This document shows, one piece after another, positions 8,561-17,734 of a stretch of 64,000 nt of DNA (the stretch's first letter is position 1; every line of letters starts with the position of its first letter). Source of the stretch: Lactobacillus kitasatonis DSM 16761 = JCM 1039. Lineage in GTDB: Bacteria > Bacillota > Bacilli > Lactobacillales > Lactobacillaceae. The stretch lies in NCBI RefSeq assembly GCF_000615285.1, contig NZ_BALU01000007.1, positions 1 to 64,000 on the forward strand, in the 5' to 3' direction. The translations under genes were made by a program, and so were the position numbers. A model generated the notes under the pieces. It did not search any database. It saw only the letters and a list, made by a program, of their open reading frames with translations, and had not been told where the DNA came from.

Positions 8561-9427
8561 CTATAGATTATTTTTCTTTTTAATTTCTGAAACAGTATCC
8601 TTCAATACGTATTTTTCTCTAAATGCTAGTGGAGAGATAGCATAATACTTTTTAAACATTTTGAAAAAGCTCTGATATGTCTTGAAACCTGATGAATATG
8701 CTACTGATTCAATGGTACCCTCAGGGGATTTTAATAGTTCACTTGCTTTTTGCAAACGATATTGATTGATGTATTCTTGAGGACTCATATTATGTTTTCT
8801 CATGAATATACGATAAAGATATGTACGATCGATATTTAAATATGATACCAAATCATGAACAGAAATTTGCTCATCATAATGATTTCTAATATATTGAATA
8901 GCCACTTTACAAATATCATCTTTAGATAATTGACTTCTCTTGTTAGTATTTTTAGGATACTTCTTTTCCAATAGATCTAAAATTTCTAATACTTTGGCCT
9001 GATAGTAAAAGTCTTTAGGACCTTTATTTTTTGAATATTCTACAATGCCTATTACCCGATCATAAACACCCGGTAAATCTTTTACGTTCATAATAGGATT
9101 TTTATAAGTTAAATTAATTCGATCCATATATTTAGAAGCTAGATTTCCAATAAATCTGATCCAATAATAACTCCACGGATCGTCTTGATCTGCTTTCATT
9201 ACTATAGTCTTGTGTGGCTGAATGAAAAACATGTCTCCCTTTTTAACATGATAAGTTTTACCATCACTTATAAAAATGCCATGTCCACTGGTAACGCAAT
9301 GAATCATATATCCAGAACGTCCAATTGGACCATAGTGGTGAGTCGGCTTTGCTTTTTCAAAGCCTCCGGATGATACATAAAACTGTCCGTTGTATGAAAG
9401 ATTATTAAATCCCCATCTGTATGTCAT
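8561..9427 (-). CDS. AraC-family regulator of the sucrose cassette
   Basis: A 288-residue regulator. Residues about 15-100 form a cupin-like sugar-sensing domain (THHYGPIGRSGYMIHCVTSG, KGDMFFIQPH); residues about 180-280 hold the double helix-turn-helix, with IRNHYDEQISVHDLVSYL, YLYRIFMRKHNMSPQEYI and VAYSSGFKTYQSFFKMFKKY, the AraC signature. It is divergent from the PTS gene at 9554 and the shared 126-bp region carries a cre-like site, so it most likely activates the PTS and GH32 genes when sugar is present. Similar to MsmR/RafR-type regulators in LAB sugar clusters. Confidence 0.85.
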   Translation of the reverse strand: MTYRWGFNNLSYNGQFYVSSGGFEKAKPTHHYGPIGRSGYMIHCVTSGHGIFISDGKTYHVKKGDMFFIQPHKTIVMKADQDDPWSYYWIRFIGNLASKYMDRINLTYKNPIMNVKDLPGVYDRVIGIVEYSKNKGPKDFYYQAKVLEILDLLEKKYPKNTNKRSQLSKDDICKVAIQYIRNHYDEQISVHDLVSYLNIDRTYLYRIFMRKHNMSPQEYINQYRLQKASELLKSPEGTIESVAYSSGFKTYQSFFKMFKKYYAISPLAFREKYVLKDTVSEIKKKNNL

Positions 9428-9484
9428 AATTGTTTCTCTCCTCTAAGCAACATAATTACATATCAAAGCAACAATTGCAAATGG

Positions 9485-9498
9485 TGAAAGCGCTTTAT
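9485..9498 (+). promoter_or_regulatory. cre-like CcpA site in the divergent sugar promoter
   Basis: TGAAAGCGCTTTAT matches the cre consensus (TGWAANCGNTNWCA) except for the last two bases. It lies between the AraC regulator and the PTS gene, implying glucose repression. A CATAAT -10 candidate follows at about 9505. Confidence 0.6.
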
Positions 9499-9553
9499 AT
9501 GATGCATAATAAAATTGAAATGTGAAAGAAATAAATATAGGAGGTAACGTAGT

Positions 9554-11056
9554 ATGGCTGATGAAACAAAGACTTTTAAGCAAATAACCGATACCATAAT
9601 TCCAGCTATCGGCGGAAAAGATAACGCCATAGAAGCGTTTCACTGTGCAACAAGATTACGTATTAATCTAAAAGATACATCAAAAGTTGATAAAAAAACT
9701 TTGATGAATATGCCTTTAGTAAAGGGCGTGAATATTAATCCTACAAATAAGCAGTTACAAATAATTTTTGGACCAGGTTTAGTTGATCGAGTAACAGCCT
9801 ATTTCATTAAGCATACAGGAATTCCGGCAGCAGGTGATTCTGGTGATGCTGAAGCTGTAAAAGAAGCCGGAGAAAATGATACTAAGAAGAAAAAAGGATG
9901 GTTCCAAAACTTCCTAGATGATTTAACAGGTGTATTTACAGAAATTTTACCAGGTATCTTAGCCGGTGGTATTTTAATTGGTCTTAATAACCTGTTAACA
10001 CAAAACGTTTTTGGATCCCAATCTATTATTCAAATGGTGCCGGGCCTTTCAGGTGTAAGTAAAATTATCGGAATAGGTGCCGGTGGTATCTTTGCAATGT
10101 TGCCTTTAATTGTTTGTTATTCAGCAACAAAAAGATACGGAGGAAGGCCAGTTTTAGGTTTGGCAATCGGTGCCGTAATGATGTCGTCATCATTACCATC
10201 AATGTCAGATGTTGCTACTGGTGCAGCTAAGCCAATGATTGCCAATGTATTTGGCTGGCATGTTTCAATGACTAGCTTCGGTGGTCAAATCATTGTTGCT
10301 TTGATCATGGGTTGGGTAGTAGCCAAATTGGATAACTACTTCCAAAAGCACTTGCCAGGTGTAATTCAGTTCGTATTAGCACCTATGCTTACTATCTTGT
10401 TTGCCTCATTAGGCTTATTCCTAGTTATTGGACCAGTTGGTGTAGCATTGTCAAAAGGTATTACTGATGCTCTACTTTGGGTAGCTAATACTTTAGGTGT
10501 ATTTGGTTATGCAGCATTCTCTGGTGTACAACAATTAATTGTTATTACTGGTTTGCATAACATGTTTGGTGCCGTTGAAACTCAATTGTTAGCTTCAACT
10601 GGCCACGACTTCTTAAACCCACTTATGTCAGTAGCCTTGATGGGTCAAGGTGGCGGTGTTGTTGCCTACTACATTTTGAACCACAAGAATAAGAAAGCTA
10701 GAGAAATTTCTATTTCAGCATTCTTCTCAATTTTATTTGGTATTTCTGAACCAGCTCTTTTCGGTATTAACCTTGAAAAGAAGTATCCTTTAGTTGGTGG
10801 CTGTATTGGTGGTGCAATCGCCGGTGCATTTGTTTACCTTGTTAAATTAAATGCTATTTCATTTGGTACCACTGGTTTGACAGGTATAGCTATTGCTGCT
10901 CCTGAACATAATGGTTACTTAATGTACTTCTTAGCTAACCTTATCGGTGTAGTGTTCGGATGCATTTTCTCATTGATTTTGTCTAAATTTATCAAACCTT
11001 CACATGAAGATGAAGTTGGAGAAAAAGATGCAAGTAAATACGGTCAATTAAACTAA
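9554..11056 (+). CDS. scrA: PTS sucrose-type EIIBC transporter
   Basis: A 500-residue EIIBC protein with a GGAGG ribosome binding site. The EIIB domain (about residues 1-85) contains the phosphocysteine in FHCATRLRI (Cys31). The EIIC domain (about 120-485) has about ten membrane segments and the substrate-binding motif GISEPALFGINL. It imports and phosphorylates a disaccharide, most likely sucrose given the two GH32 hydrolases that follow. The EIIA domain found in longer ScrA proteins is absent, so EIIA must come from another protein (the lone EIIA at 38305 is of the mannose type and unlikely). First gene of the operon; 16 bases separate it from the scrB-like gene. Confidence 0.85.
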   Translation: MADETKTFKQITDTIIPAIGGKDNAIEAFHCATRLRINLKDTSKVDKKTLMNMPLVKGVNINPTNKQLQIIFGPGLVDRVTAYFIKHTGIPAAGDSGDAEAVKEAGENDTKKKKGWFQNFLDDLTGVFTEILPGILAGGILIGLNNLLTQNVFGSQSIIQMVPGLSGVSKIIGIGAGGIFAMLPLIVCYSATKRYGGRPVLGLAIGAVMMSSSLPSMSDVATGAAKPMIANVFGWHVSMTSFGGQIIVALIMGWVVAKLDNYFQKHLPGVIQFVLAPMLTILFASLGLFLVIGPVGVALSKGITDALLWVANTLGVFGYAAFSGVQQLIVITGLHNMFGAVETQLLASTGHDFLNPLMSVALMGQGGGVVAYYILNHKNKKAREISISAFFSILFGISEPALFGINLEKKYPLVGGCIGGAIAGAFVYLVKLNAISFGTTGLTGIAIAAPEHNGYLMYFLANLIGVVFGCIFSLILSKFIKPSHEDEVGEKDASKYGQLN

Positions 11057-11072
11057 TTGAAAGGCATATATT

Positions 11073-12598
11073 ATGACTAATAGAAGAGCTGAATTTATAA
11101 ATATGGTGGATCATCTTACTGATGTACCTCAAAAAATCGTACAAAAAGAGGCCCAACTAGCTAGTCAAAGCCATATCGTCAGTACTATCATATTGAAGGC
11201 GAAAGTGGTGCAATAGGAGATCCGAATGGATTCTCTTATTTCAATGGTAAGTATCATTTATTTCATCAATGGTCTCCTTTGGCTTTTAGTCAATCACCAC
11301 ACTATACTCAACATGGTTGGAAACATTTAATTTCCAAAGATTTGGTACATTGGGAAAACTTAGGAGCCGGGATGGAAAGTGATACACCTCTGGATAGATA
11401 CGGGACGTATTCAGGGAGTGCTATTCCGGTGGAAGATAAGTTATTCCTGATGTATACAGGTAATACTTGGGTTAATACTCAAAGTGAAGATGATTGGCAC
11501 CGTGTACCTTTTCAAGTTGGTGCGATGATGGATAAAGATAATCAAGTGGTTAAATGGACTAAGCCATTAATGAAAGGGCCGTTGCCAGGTTATACAGGTC
11601 ACTTTAGAGATCCTAAGATTTTTAAGAAGGATGATACCTACTATGCAGTATTGGGTATACAACGAGAGAATTTAACTGGTACTGCTCTTCTAGTAAAAAG
11701 CAAGGATCTTAAGAATTGGAAAATTGTTGGTGAGATAAAACCAACAGCCAATCAGTCATTAGGTTATATGTGGGAATGTCCAGATTACTATGAAATTGGT
11801 GATAATGGTATTTTGGAATTTTGCCCACAAGGCTTAAAAGAGAAGGATAATCATTTCAGAAATATATATCAAAATGGTTACTTTATCGGTAAAAAACTTA
11901 ATTTGGATACAGGTGAGTTCGATTGTCAGAATTTTCAAGAATTGGATAAAGGCTTTGACTTTTATGCAATGCAAACTATGCAATCACCAGATGATAGACG
12001 TATCTTAATGGCATGGATGGGAATCTCTGATATTGAATATCCAACAACAAAATTTCATTACAACGGCTCATTAATCTTTCCTCGAGAGATAACTGTTAAA
12101 AATAATCATATTTACCAATCTCCTATTAGAGAAATAAAAAATATTTATTCAACCAACTATACTGGAAAAGTAACGGTTAAACATTGCGAGAAGGTAAACG
12201 CTGGTAACGTTAACGCCAGAGATATCAAAATTGATGTTGATTGTTCTTCAGCTGATTATTTAATTCTTGATCTTTTTGCAGATCAGAAGAATACTAATCA
12301 TTTACGTCTTATTTTCAATCAAAAGAAAAATGAGTTCATTGTTGATAGATCACATTGTGGTGTTTCTTTTGCAGAAGCATATGGTAACACAAGATTTTGC
12401 TCATTAGATTTGAGTAAAAAAGTTAAAGTAAGAATTTTGCAAGATATATCTTCCGCTGAGATATTCCTAAATGATGGTAAAGAAGTATTTAGTTTACGTT
12501 TGTTTTGCCCCTCTGAAGATCATAATATTTTCTTAACCAGTCATAATGGAACAAGCGTGGTAGATTACGATATCCATGAGTTGCAGAAGATTATGTGA
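11073..12598 (+). pseudogene. scrB: GH32 sucrose-6-phosphate hydrolase, frameshifted
   Basis: The gene starts at ATG 11073 with AAAGG upstream, runs about 33 codons (MTNRRAEFINMVDHLTD...), and loses frame near 11169-11175, where AGCCATATC lacks one base compared with the expected Ser-Pro-Tyr. The rest continues in another frame (YRQYYHIEGESGAIGDPNGF, catalytic DPNG; FRDPKIF; YMWECPDYY) to 12598. Repaired, it would be about 508 residues, a normal length for sucrose-6-phosphate hydrolase with N-terminal beta-propeller and C-terminal beta-sandwich. As written, the conserved N-terminal catalytic Asp is not joined to the start. A one-base sequencing error is possible. Confidence 0.8.
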
Positions 12599-12602
12599 TT
12601 TA

Positions 12603-12634
12603 AATAGGAGTAGCGAGAACTACTCCTATTTTTT
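12603..12634 (+). terminator. Terminator between the two GH32 genes
   Basis: AATAGGAGTAG and CTACTCCTATT form a perfect 11-bp stem followed by T residues; the next ATG is only 17 bases on, so partial read-through is expected. Confidence 0.75.
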
Positions 12635-12650
12635 ATGAGAAAGGATTATT

Positions 12651-13970
12651 ATGTTTGAACCTAAGTACCATATTTTTCCTATAAAGGGATGGATGAATGA
12701 CCCAAATGGATTAGTTTATTTTAAAGGACAATATCATGTTTTTTATCAGTATTATCCTAAGGATAGTCAATGGGGACCAATGCATTGGGGACATGTTGTA
12801 AGTAAAGATCTTATTCATTGGGAAACTGAACCCATTGCTTTATATCCTGATATTGAAGATGGCTGCTTTTCTGGAAGTGCAATTGTAAAAGATAATAATT
12901 TATTCCTGATTTACACTAGCCACAATGAAAATAAAGATGGCTTGATTACCGAAAATCAGAAATTGGCTATTTCAGAAGATGGAATCCATTTTGCTAAATT
13001 TCCACAACCAATTATCGTAAATGATACTAATGATATCCATGATTTTCGTGATCCTAAAGTTTTCGAAAGAGATGGAAAGTACTATACAATAGTTGGCACT
13101 AAGAATAAAGAAAATATGGGACAAGTAAAACTGTATTCTTCTCCTGATTTGTATAATTGGAAATTCTGTTCAATATTGGCACAGTCTAAGAGTACAAATG
13201 ATGAAGGCTATATGTGGGAATGCCCTGATATTTTTAGAATAAATGGCGAAGATGTTTTACTTTTTTCACCTCAAGGAATAAAGGCCAAAGAAACTGAGTT
13301 TAAGAATCTCTATCAGACAGGATATCTGCTAGGACAGATGGACTGGAATGCCCGAAAGCTGGTCAGAGAAAAAGATTTTAAAGAACTAGATAGTGGACAT
13401 GATTTTTATGCAACTCAAACATTTTTGACTCCAGATGGCAGAAGAATTTTATTCGGCTGGCTAGATATGTGGGAATCAAAATTTAAAGAACAAGAAGAGG
13501 GATGGGCAGGTATGCTTACGTTTCCTCGAGAATTGCTGGTTCAAAATGATAGATTGATTCAGAGGCCTATTAAAGAAATAAACAAATTATATGATGGAAT
13601 TTTAGCTAGGGAAGAAAGCCGTCATATTCAGAAGCAATTTGATACACATCAACTAGAAATAGATCTTGCTAACAAACAAATTACAAATAATTTTGAGATG
13701 AAGATATCATATGGCCAACAGCAAATTAAATTGACACTAAAAGATGATTTCCTCATTCTTAATAGAACTGACAGTACAAATAGATTTGTAAAGATCAATA
13801 CTCAATCTAAGCTAAGGCTACAGATACTTTGTGATACTAGTTCAGTTGAAATATTTGTTAATGATGGAATCGCTACATTTAGCGAGCGTTTGTATGGTTC
13901 TGGTGGATGTAACTTAGAAGTGAAATCGGGGTCTGATTGTTCTTGCTTAGTTCGCAAATTGAGTATTTGA
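12651..13970 (+). CDS. GH32 beta-fructosidase / sucrose-6-phosphate hydrolase
   Basis: A 439-residue intact GH32 enzyme. The catalytic nucleophile is Asp17 in WMNDPNG; FRDPKVF near residue 133 is the transition-state stabiliser motif and MWECPDI near 188 carries the acid/base Glu. No signal peptide, so it acts in the cytoplasm on sucrose-6-phosphate or short fructo-oligosaccharide. It has an AAAGGA ribosome binding site and follows the frameshifted paralogue, which it may replace. The C-terminal beta-sandwich (about residues 310-439) is shorter than in ScrB. Divergent sequence suggests an independent origin, not a recent duplication. Confidence 0.85.
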   Translation: MFEPKYHIFPIKGWMNDPNGLVYFKGQYHVFYQYYPKDSQWGPMHWGHVVSKDLIHWETEPIALYPDIEDGCFSGSAIVKDNNLFLIYTSHNENKDGLITENQKLAISEDGIHFAKFPQPIIVNDTNDIHDFRDPKVFERDGKYYTIVGTKNKENMGQVKLYSSPDLYNWKFCSILAQSKSTNDEGYMWECPDIFRINGEDVLLFSPQGIKAKETEFKNLYQTGYLLGQMDWNARKLVREKDFKELDSGHDFYATQTFLTPDGRRILFGWLDMWESKFKEQEEGWAGMLTFPRELLVQNDRLIQRPIKEINKLYDGILAREESRHIQKQFDTHQLEIDLANKQITNNFEMKISYGQQQIKLTLKDDFLILNRTDSTNRFVKINTQSKLRLQILCDTSSVEIFVNDGIATFSERLYGSGGCNLEVKSGSDCSCLVRKLSI

Positions 13971-13987
13971 TACAAGGAAGCATAACT

Positions 13988-15148
13988 ATGAAAGCAGACG
14001 TTAATAAACTCAGCTTTAAATTGGCTATTTTATCAATTTCACTTTTTTGTGCATCGGGTTTTTCAATCTCAGCAGCTATTCCTAATATTAAAACAGGGCT
14101 CGGAAATGTTTCTTTAACAAATATTGAAGTTTTAGTTTCTATTCCTACTTTTGGATTGATATTCGGATTACTTCTTTCATGGCTTTTAATAAAAAGATAT
14201 GGCTATAAAAACACGGTAATTACTGGCTTAATTATTATGACGATCTTTGGAACATTTCCGCTGATTAACAGTAATTATGTATTAATATTAATTAGTCGAT
14301 TTTGTTTAGGAATTGGTATAGGCGTATTTAACTCTCTTTGTTTTAGTTTGATTTCTGAATATTATACAGACCAATTACGTGCAAAGATGATTGGATTACA
14401 AAGCGCTACTCAGGCGTTAGGAAGTACAATTCTTACTCTTTTAGTTGGAATTTTAATTCCATGTGGTTGGCATTATGTATTTTTAATTTATTTGTTGAAT
14501 ATTTTTCCGTTAATTCTATTTGCAAAATACGTACCAGACGATCGTGTAACTAACAGATCTCAAAGATATTTTAGTTCATTGAAAAATGCCAAAATATTTA
14601 TAATTGCAGTTTTTGCGTGTATTTACTTTATTACAGAACTAACCATTACATATAAATGCTCTTCATTTATAGTAAGTAGGGGAATAGGGTCTAGTAGTCA
14701 AGCAGCAATAATACTAGCTTTAAACACAATGATAGGATTTGTAAGTGGAATCTTATTCTCACGCGCCTTCAAATGGCTAGGTAATTATATAGTTTCAATT
14801 TCTTTATTAAGTTTAGGAATACTATTTTGTTTAGTGAATATTGTTAATTCACTGTATTTGGTTGGCTTAATTGTATTATTATGTGGTTTCTTTGCTTCAT
14901 GGGTAAGTTCATATTTATATAATTCAATTGCTGGAATAGGAGACTACCAAACTCAGCCCTTGATAAATACAGTATTAATAATTGGTGTGAACATTGGATG
15001 CTTTATGAATCCATATTTAAATGATTTGATTGGTAATCTTCTTGGTACTAATAATGCTGGTACGTTGATCTGCTTCTCTGGAATTATTTTATTGATATGC
15101 TCTGTAATGGTAACTGTGTTTATGCTAATTAAGAAAGTTAATCGTTAA
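13988..15148 (+). CDS. MFS transporter
   Basis: The ATG at 13988 is preferred (AAGGAAG 6 bases upstream) over an upstream ATG at 13937 inside the GH32 gene. The 386-residue protein has about 12 membrane segments, with the MFS loop motif LLIKRYGYKNT between segments 2 and 3 and SRFCLGIGIGVFNSL in segment 4. It resembles CynX/YeaN-type and sugar-efflux MFS members. Its place at the end of the sucrose cassette suggests import of a fructoside or export of a product; substrate unknown. It overlaps the convergent HAD gene by 11 bases. Confidence 0.75.
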   Translation: MKADVNKLSFKLAILSISLFCASGFSISAAIPNIKTGLGNVSLTNIEVLVSIPTFGLIFGLLLSWLLIKRYGYKNTVITGLIIMTIFGTFPLINSNYVLILISRFCLGIGIGVFNSLCFSLISEYYTDQLRAKMIGLQSATQALGSTILTLLVGILIPCGWHYVFLIYLLNIFPLILFAKYVPDDRVTNRSQRYFSSLKNAKIFIIAVFACIYFITELTITYKCSSFIVSRGIGSSSQAAIILALNTMIGFVSGILFSRAFKWLGNYIVSISLLSLGILFCLVNIVNSLYLVGLIVLLCGFFASWVSSYLYNSIAGIGDYQTQPLINTVLIIGVNIGCFMNPYLNDLIGNLLGTNNAGTLICFSGIILLICSVMVTVFMLIKKVNR

Positions 15149-15920
15149 TTTGATTTAATACGAAAGCTATTCCATTATTATCATTTGTTAAGGTGTGATT
15201 ATGGAATAGCTTTTTTATAGATGGGGATGAATTTCCCATTACATACGGATTTTCAACAGAGTTAAGCATAGTAATATCATTCTCGCTATCACCAAAAGCC
15301 CAACTTTGAATAGAAGTAGCCTTATACTTTTCTATTATTTGTTTTACTGCATACCCCTTATTGCTAGAAGAGTTAGTAATCTCTCCGTAATTGACAATAT
15401 TAATATTATTGATACTGCTTTCTAAACGTTTCTTTAGTTCAAGTTTAACTTCTTTAGGACCTTGAATTAAAAGCTTATATATAGGTGAGTTAAAAGAAAA
15501 ATTGGAAAGATCCACTATTTTGGGTATGCAATTAACAGCTTTCATTTCTTTTTCTGTCCAGTAATTATGAATATTTTCGGTCAACCATAGGTCATAGTTG
15601 CAATAAACATTTATCACTAATTGCGGATAGTTAGATTTTACAATTTTAATAATTCTTTTGACTGTAGCATTATCTAAAGAACAAGAATATGCTACAGTTT
15701 TATCTTTATTAATGATTAATGCACCGTTATAAGATATTAATGGCAATTCTGAACTGATTGGATCTGTAACTTTAGTGATTGCTAGAGGCATTCTGGCAGA
15801 CACTGGAATAAATATGTCACCTTTAGTGAGTCTGTTTTGAATAGCTGCAATTGTGGGAATAGATACTTTATGCTGGCTATTTAATAATGTGCCATCAAGA
15901 TCCGAAAAAATAATATTCAT
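15138..15920 (-). CDS. Cof-type HAD phosphatase
   Basis: From the ATG at 15920 the protein starts MNIIFSDLDGTLLNS, the canonical family opening with both nucleophile aspartates; an ATG at 15992 adds 24 residues but has no ribosome binding site and lies only about 10 bases after a TATAAT box. About 260 residues, with the C-terminal FGDSENDITML motif (metal-binding Asp). Such enzymes dephosphorylate sugar phosphates or FMN in the cytoplasm. Convergent with and overlapping the MFS gene; its substrate could be a hexose phosphate from this cassette, but that is inference. Confidence 0.8.
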   Translation of the reverse strand: MNIIFSDLDGTLLNSQHKVSIPTIAAIQNRLTKGDIFIPVSARMPLAITKVTDPISSELPLISYNGALIINKDKTVAYSCSLDNATVKRIIKIVKSNYPQLVINVYCNYDLWLTENIHNYWTEKEMKAVNCIPKIVDLSNFSFNSPIYKLLIQGPKEVKLELKKRLESSINNINIVNYGEITNSSSNKGYAVKQIIEKYKATSIQSWAFGDSENDITMLNSVENPYVMGNSSPSIKKLFHNHTLTNDNNGIAFVLNQIND

Positions 15921-16084
15921 TTTTGAGTTAGATTGCCTTTCAACCAATTTTGAATTATAGAGATAAAAATTCTTGAATGTAACAACTTTCATGATTTATA
16001 GATATTATACTATGTTTAAAAATGGAGCTTTTTAAATTGATGGCGACAAATGTATTGGTTTAACACATTTTGATAAAATAATAA

Positions 16085-16234
16085 ATTATTGCCGAATACG
16101 GTTTGTCCAAGGTAATTTGTCTGTTCAACTCACGCCTTGATAAGAGTAAGGTGGTAGCGCACGGCTTTGAGCCATTGCCAACTTGGCCTGATGCGGTAAG
16201 CGATTATCTCGAAATCTTGAAGAAGCATCTCTGA
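16085..16234 (+). pseudogene. 3' remnant of a core-type gene
   Basis: A 49-codon open stretch ending VAHGFEPLPTWPDAVSDYL and TGA has clearly more GC-rich codons than its surroundings, lacks a start codon and is preceded by stops. It looks like the last part of a displaced chromosomal gene, followed by its terminator at 16270. The family was not recognised. Confidence 0.35.
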
Positions 16235-16269
16235 TGAATTGGGTAAGTAAGAGAATAGATGAAGGTAGG

Positions 16270-16296
16270 AAGGCAGCCTCCTTGGGGATGCCTTTT
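16270..16296 (+). terminator. Terminator after the gene remnant
   Basis: AAGGCA-GCC pairs with GG-(GGA)-TGCCTT, followed by TTTT. Confidence 0.6.
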
Positions 16297-16411
16297 GGTA
16301 CAAAATTTTGGTAAATCATATGCTCTTTTTACAGAAACTGCTATACTTATTTTAAATATATACGAACAAGTGATCCAAAATACTGAAATTGAAATAAGGA
16401 AGAGCAATTAT

Positions 16412-17314
16412 ATGAAAAAGAAACTAACTACAGAAGAATTAATAACCCATATTAAAAACAAGGGTATAACATTTAACCATATGACAGAAAATGATGCTAA
16501 AAAATGTTTAAGAACTTTAAATTACTATTATAAACTCGCCGCATATCGAAAAAATTTTAAAAAAGATGTAAATGGAAAGTATGAGGACTTAGATTTTGCA
16601 TATTTAACTGACCTGGCTGCTATTGATATGCAATTGAGACAATTTCTTTTAGAGTTGTGCTTGGATGTAGAACATGGGGTAAAAGTCTTATTATTAAATA
16701 GAATTTCTGATTATTTACCTAATGAAGATGGATATAAGATTGTCCAAGATTTTAGAAACGGAGCAGATTATGGCTCAGATCAATATGATTTGACTATTAA
16801 AAATCTAAAAAGTAATCAATATTTGAAAGAAATGAGTAGAAAATATTCTCAGAATCCACCAGTTTGGGTATTTTTAGAAACCGTTTCATTTGGTGGATTA
16901 ACAGCTTTTACTGAATATTTTTGTGTTAATAGAGAAACTACGAAAAAAATTAAAAAAATAAGTTCACTTTTACGTTATTGTAAAAACATAAGGAATGCTT
17001 GTGCTCACAATACACCTATATTGGTCAATTTGTTTTCTAATTCAGATAGATTAGATAAAAGACCGAAGGCTATTCAAGGAATTTCTAATAATATTGGTAT
17101 TCCAAATCAAGATACGTATTATGAAAAAATGGTAGATTTAATTTCTTTGTTTTATATTCATAAATCAATTCAGAGTGAATTATTAGGGAAGTTTCAGTAT
17201 AATAAAGGTCAAAAATTAATTCAGAGATTTCATAGACATTATTGGTATGAAAAAGAAGAAAATTTAACTAAATTCATTGACGACCTATCAATTTTAATTG
17301 AATACTTGAATTAA
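16412..17314 (+). CDS. Abi_2 / AbiF-like HEPN abortive-infection protein
   Basis: The start is the ATG at 16412, with AAGGAAGAG 8-15 bases upstream; the longer frame from 16259 runs through the preceding terminator. The 300-residue protein shows the Abi_2 pattern: KKKLTTEELITHIKNKGITF at the N-terminus, LNYYYKLAAYRKNF, and DMQLRQFLLELCLDVEHGVK. A HEPN ribonuclease motif R-x4-H is present as RNACAH near residue 195 (KNIRNACAHNTPIL). Family members cause growth arrest or RNA cleavage on phage infection, and some AbiF-like members are reported to pair with a small RNA. Here a structured RNA begins about 18 bases after the stop. Codon use is AT-rich like the rest of the island. Confidence 0.8.
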   Translation: MKKKLTTEELITHIKNKGITFNHMTENDAKKCLRTLNYYYKLAAYRKNFKKDVNGKYEDLDFAYLTDLAAIDMQLRQFLLELCLDVEHGVKVLLLNRISDYLPNEDGYKIVQDFRNGADYGSDQYDLTIKNLKSNQYLKEMSRKYSQNPPVWVFLETVSFGGLTAFTEYFCVNRETTKKIKKISSLLRYCKNIRNACAHNTPILVNLFSNSDRLDKRPKAIQGISNNIGIPNQDTYYEKMVDLISLFYIHKSIQSELLGKFQYNKGQKLIQRFHRHYWYEKEENLTKFIDDLSILIEYLN

Positions 17315-17331
17315 TCATGTATAATTATATG

Positions 17332-17428
17332 TAAGGAATCAGCGCTAATGACGTTGATCAACAAGGCTTCGTGCTAAGTTGATTCAGGTTTTAAGCATCA
17401 TGCACTTATGTGTGTGATGCTTTTCTCG
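17332..17428 (+). ncRNA. Predicted structured RNA 1, copy B, downstream of abi
   Basis: TATAAT at 17320-17325 sits 5 bases after the Abi stop. The predicted RNA has GAATCA / TGATTC closing pairs, an internal GTTGATCAAC palindrome and a terminator AGCATCA / TGATGCT with TTTTC. Compared with copy A, the G/A change inside the palindrome keeps pairing possible. Candidate RNA antitoxin or guide partner of the HEPN protein. Confidence 0.5.
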
Positions 17429-17479
17429 TTTTTGTAGGAAGTTAGAGCAAAAGAGGACAGTCAAGATTGAGCGCTAATG

Positions 17480-17517
17480 AAAAATTCTAGCCTTGGTGAT
17501 ATGAGGCTAGAATTTTT
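17480..17517. terminator. Perfect 14-bp hairpin in repeat copy B
   Basis: AAAAATTCTAGCCT and AGGCTAGAATTTTT around a 10-base loop. Confidence 0.7.
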
Positions 17518-17560
17518 ATGTTGCCATGAATCGCATAATGTTTATTGGTATAATTTATAT

Positions 17561-17629
17561 GTTTGTTAAGTCGTAGATAGTGTAGGTGGCTCCTGCAATC
17601 TCCTTGGTTGAGGTTGGTGGGGCTTTTTT
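17561..17629 (+). ncRNA. Predicted hairpin RNA 2, copy B
   Basis: Extended -10 TTGGTATAAT (TATAAT 17549-17554), then GCTCCTGCAATCTC pairing with GAGGTTGGTGGGGC and a TTTTTT tail. Third member of the family at 6021 and 8494. Confidence 0.45.
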
Positions 17630-17734
17630 GTGATGTGGAATGGAAAAATTAACCACTCAAGTTATTATTTTGAACATGAATATTTGTTACCTGTAACTTT
17701 GTTGGATTGATGGGCTAGAGAAAGTAAACACGAT

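Larger units (their letters stand above)
17319..17629. repeat. Copy B of the ~310-bp direct repeat
   Basis: Same order of elements as copy A (8251-8560), about 14 differences and a small insertion by eye. It begins directly after the Abi stop codon. Confidence 0.85.

Noticed and set aside
9443..9643. Minus-strand frame across the sugar promoter
   Set aside because: Overlaps the PTS start and the cre-containing promoter; no ribosome site.
16125..16407. Minus-strand open frames of 64-67 codons before the Abi gene
   Set aside because: No ribosome site; they cross a terminator and the Abi promoter region.
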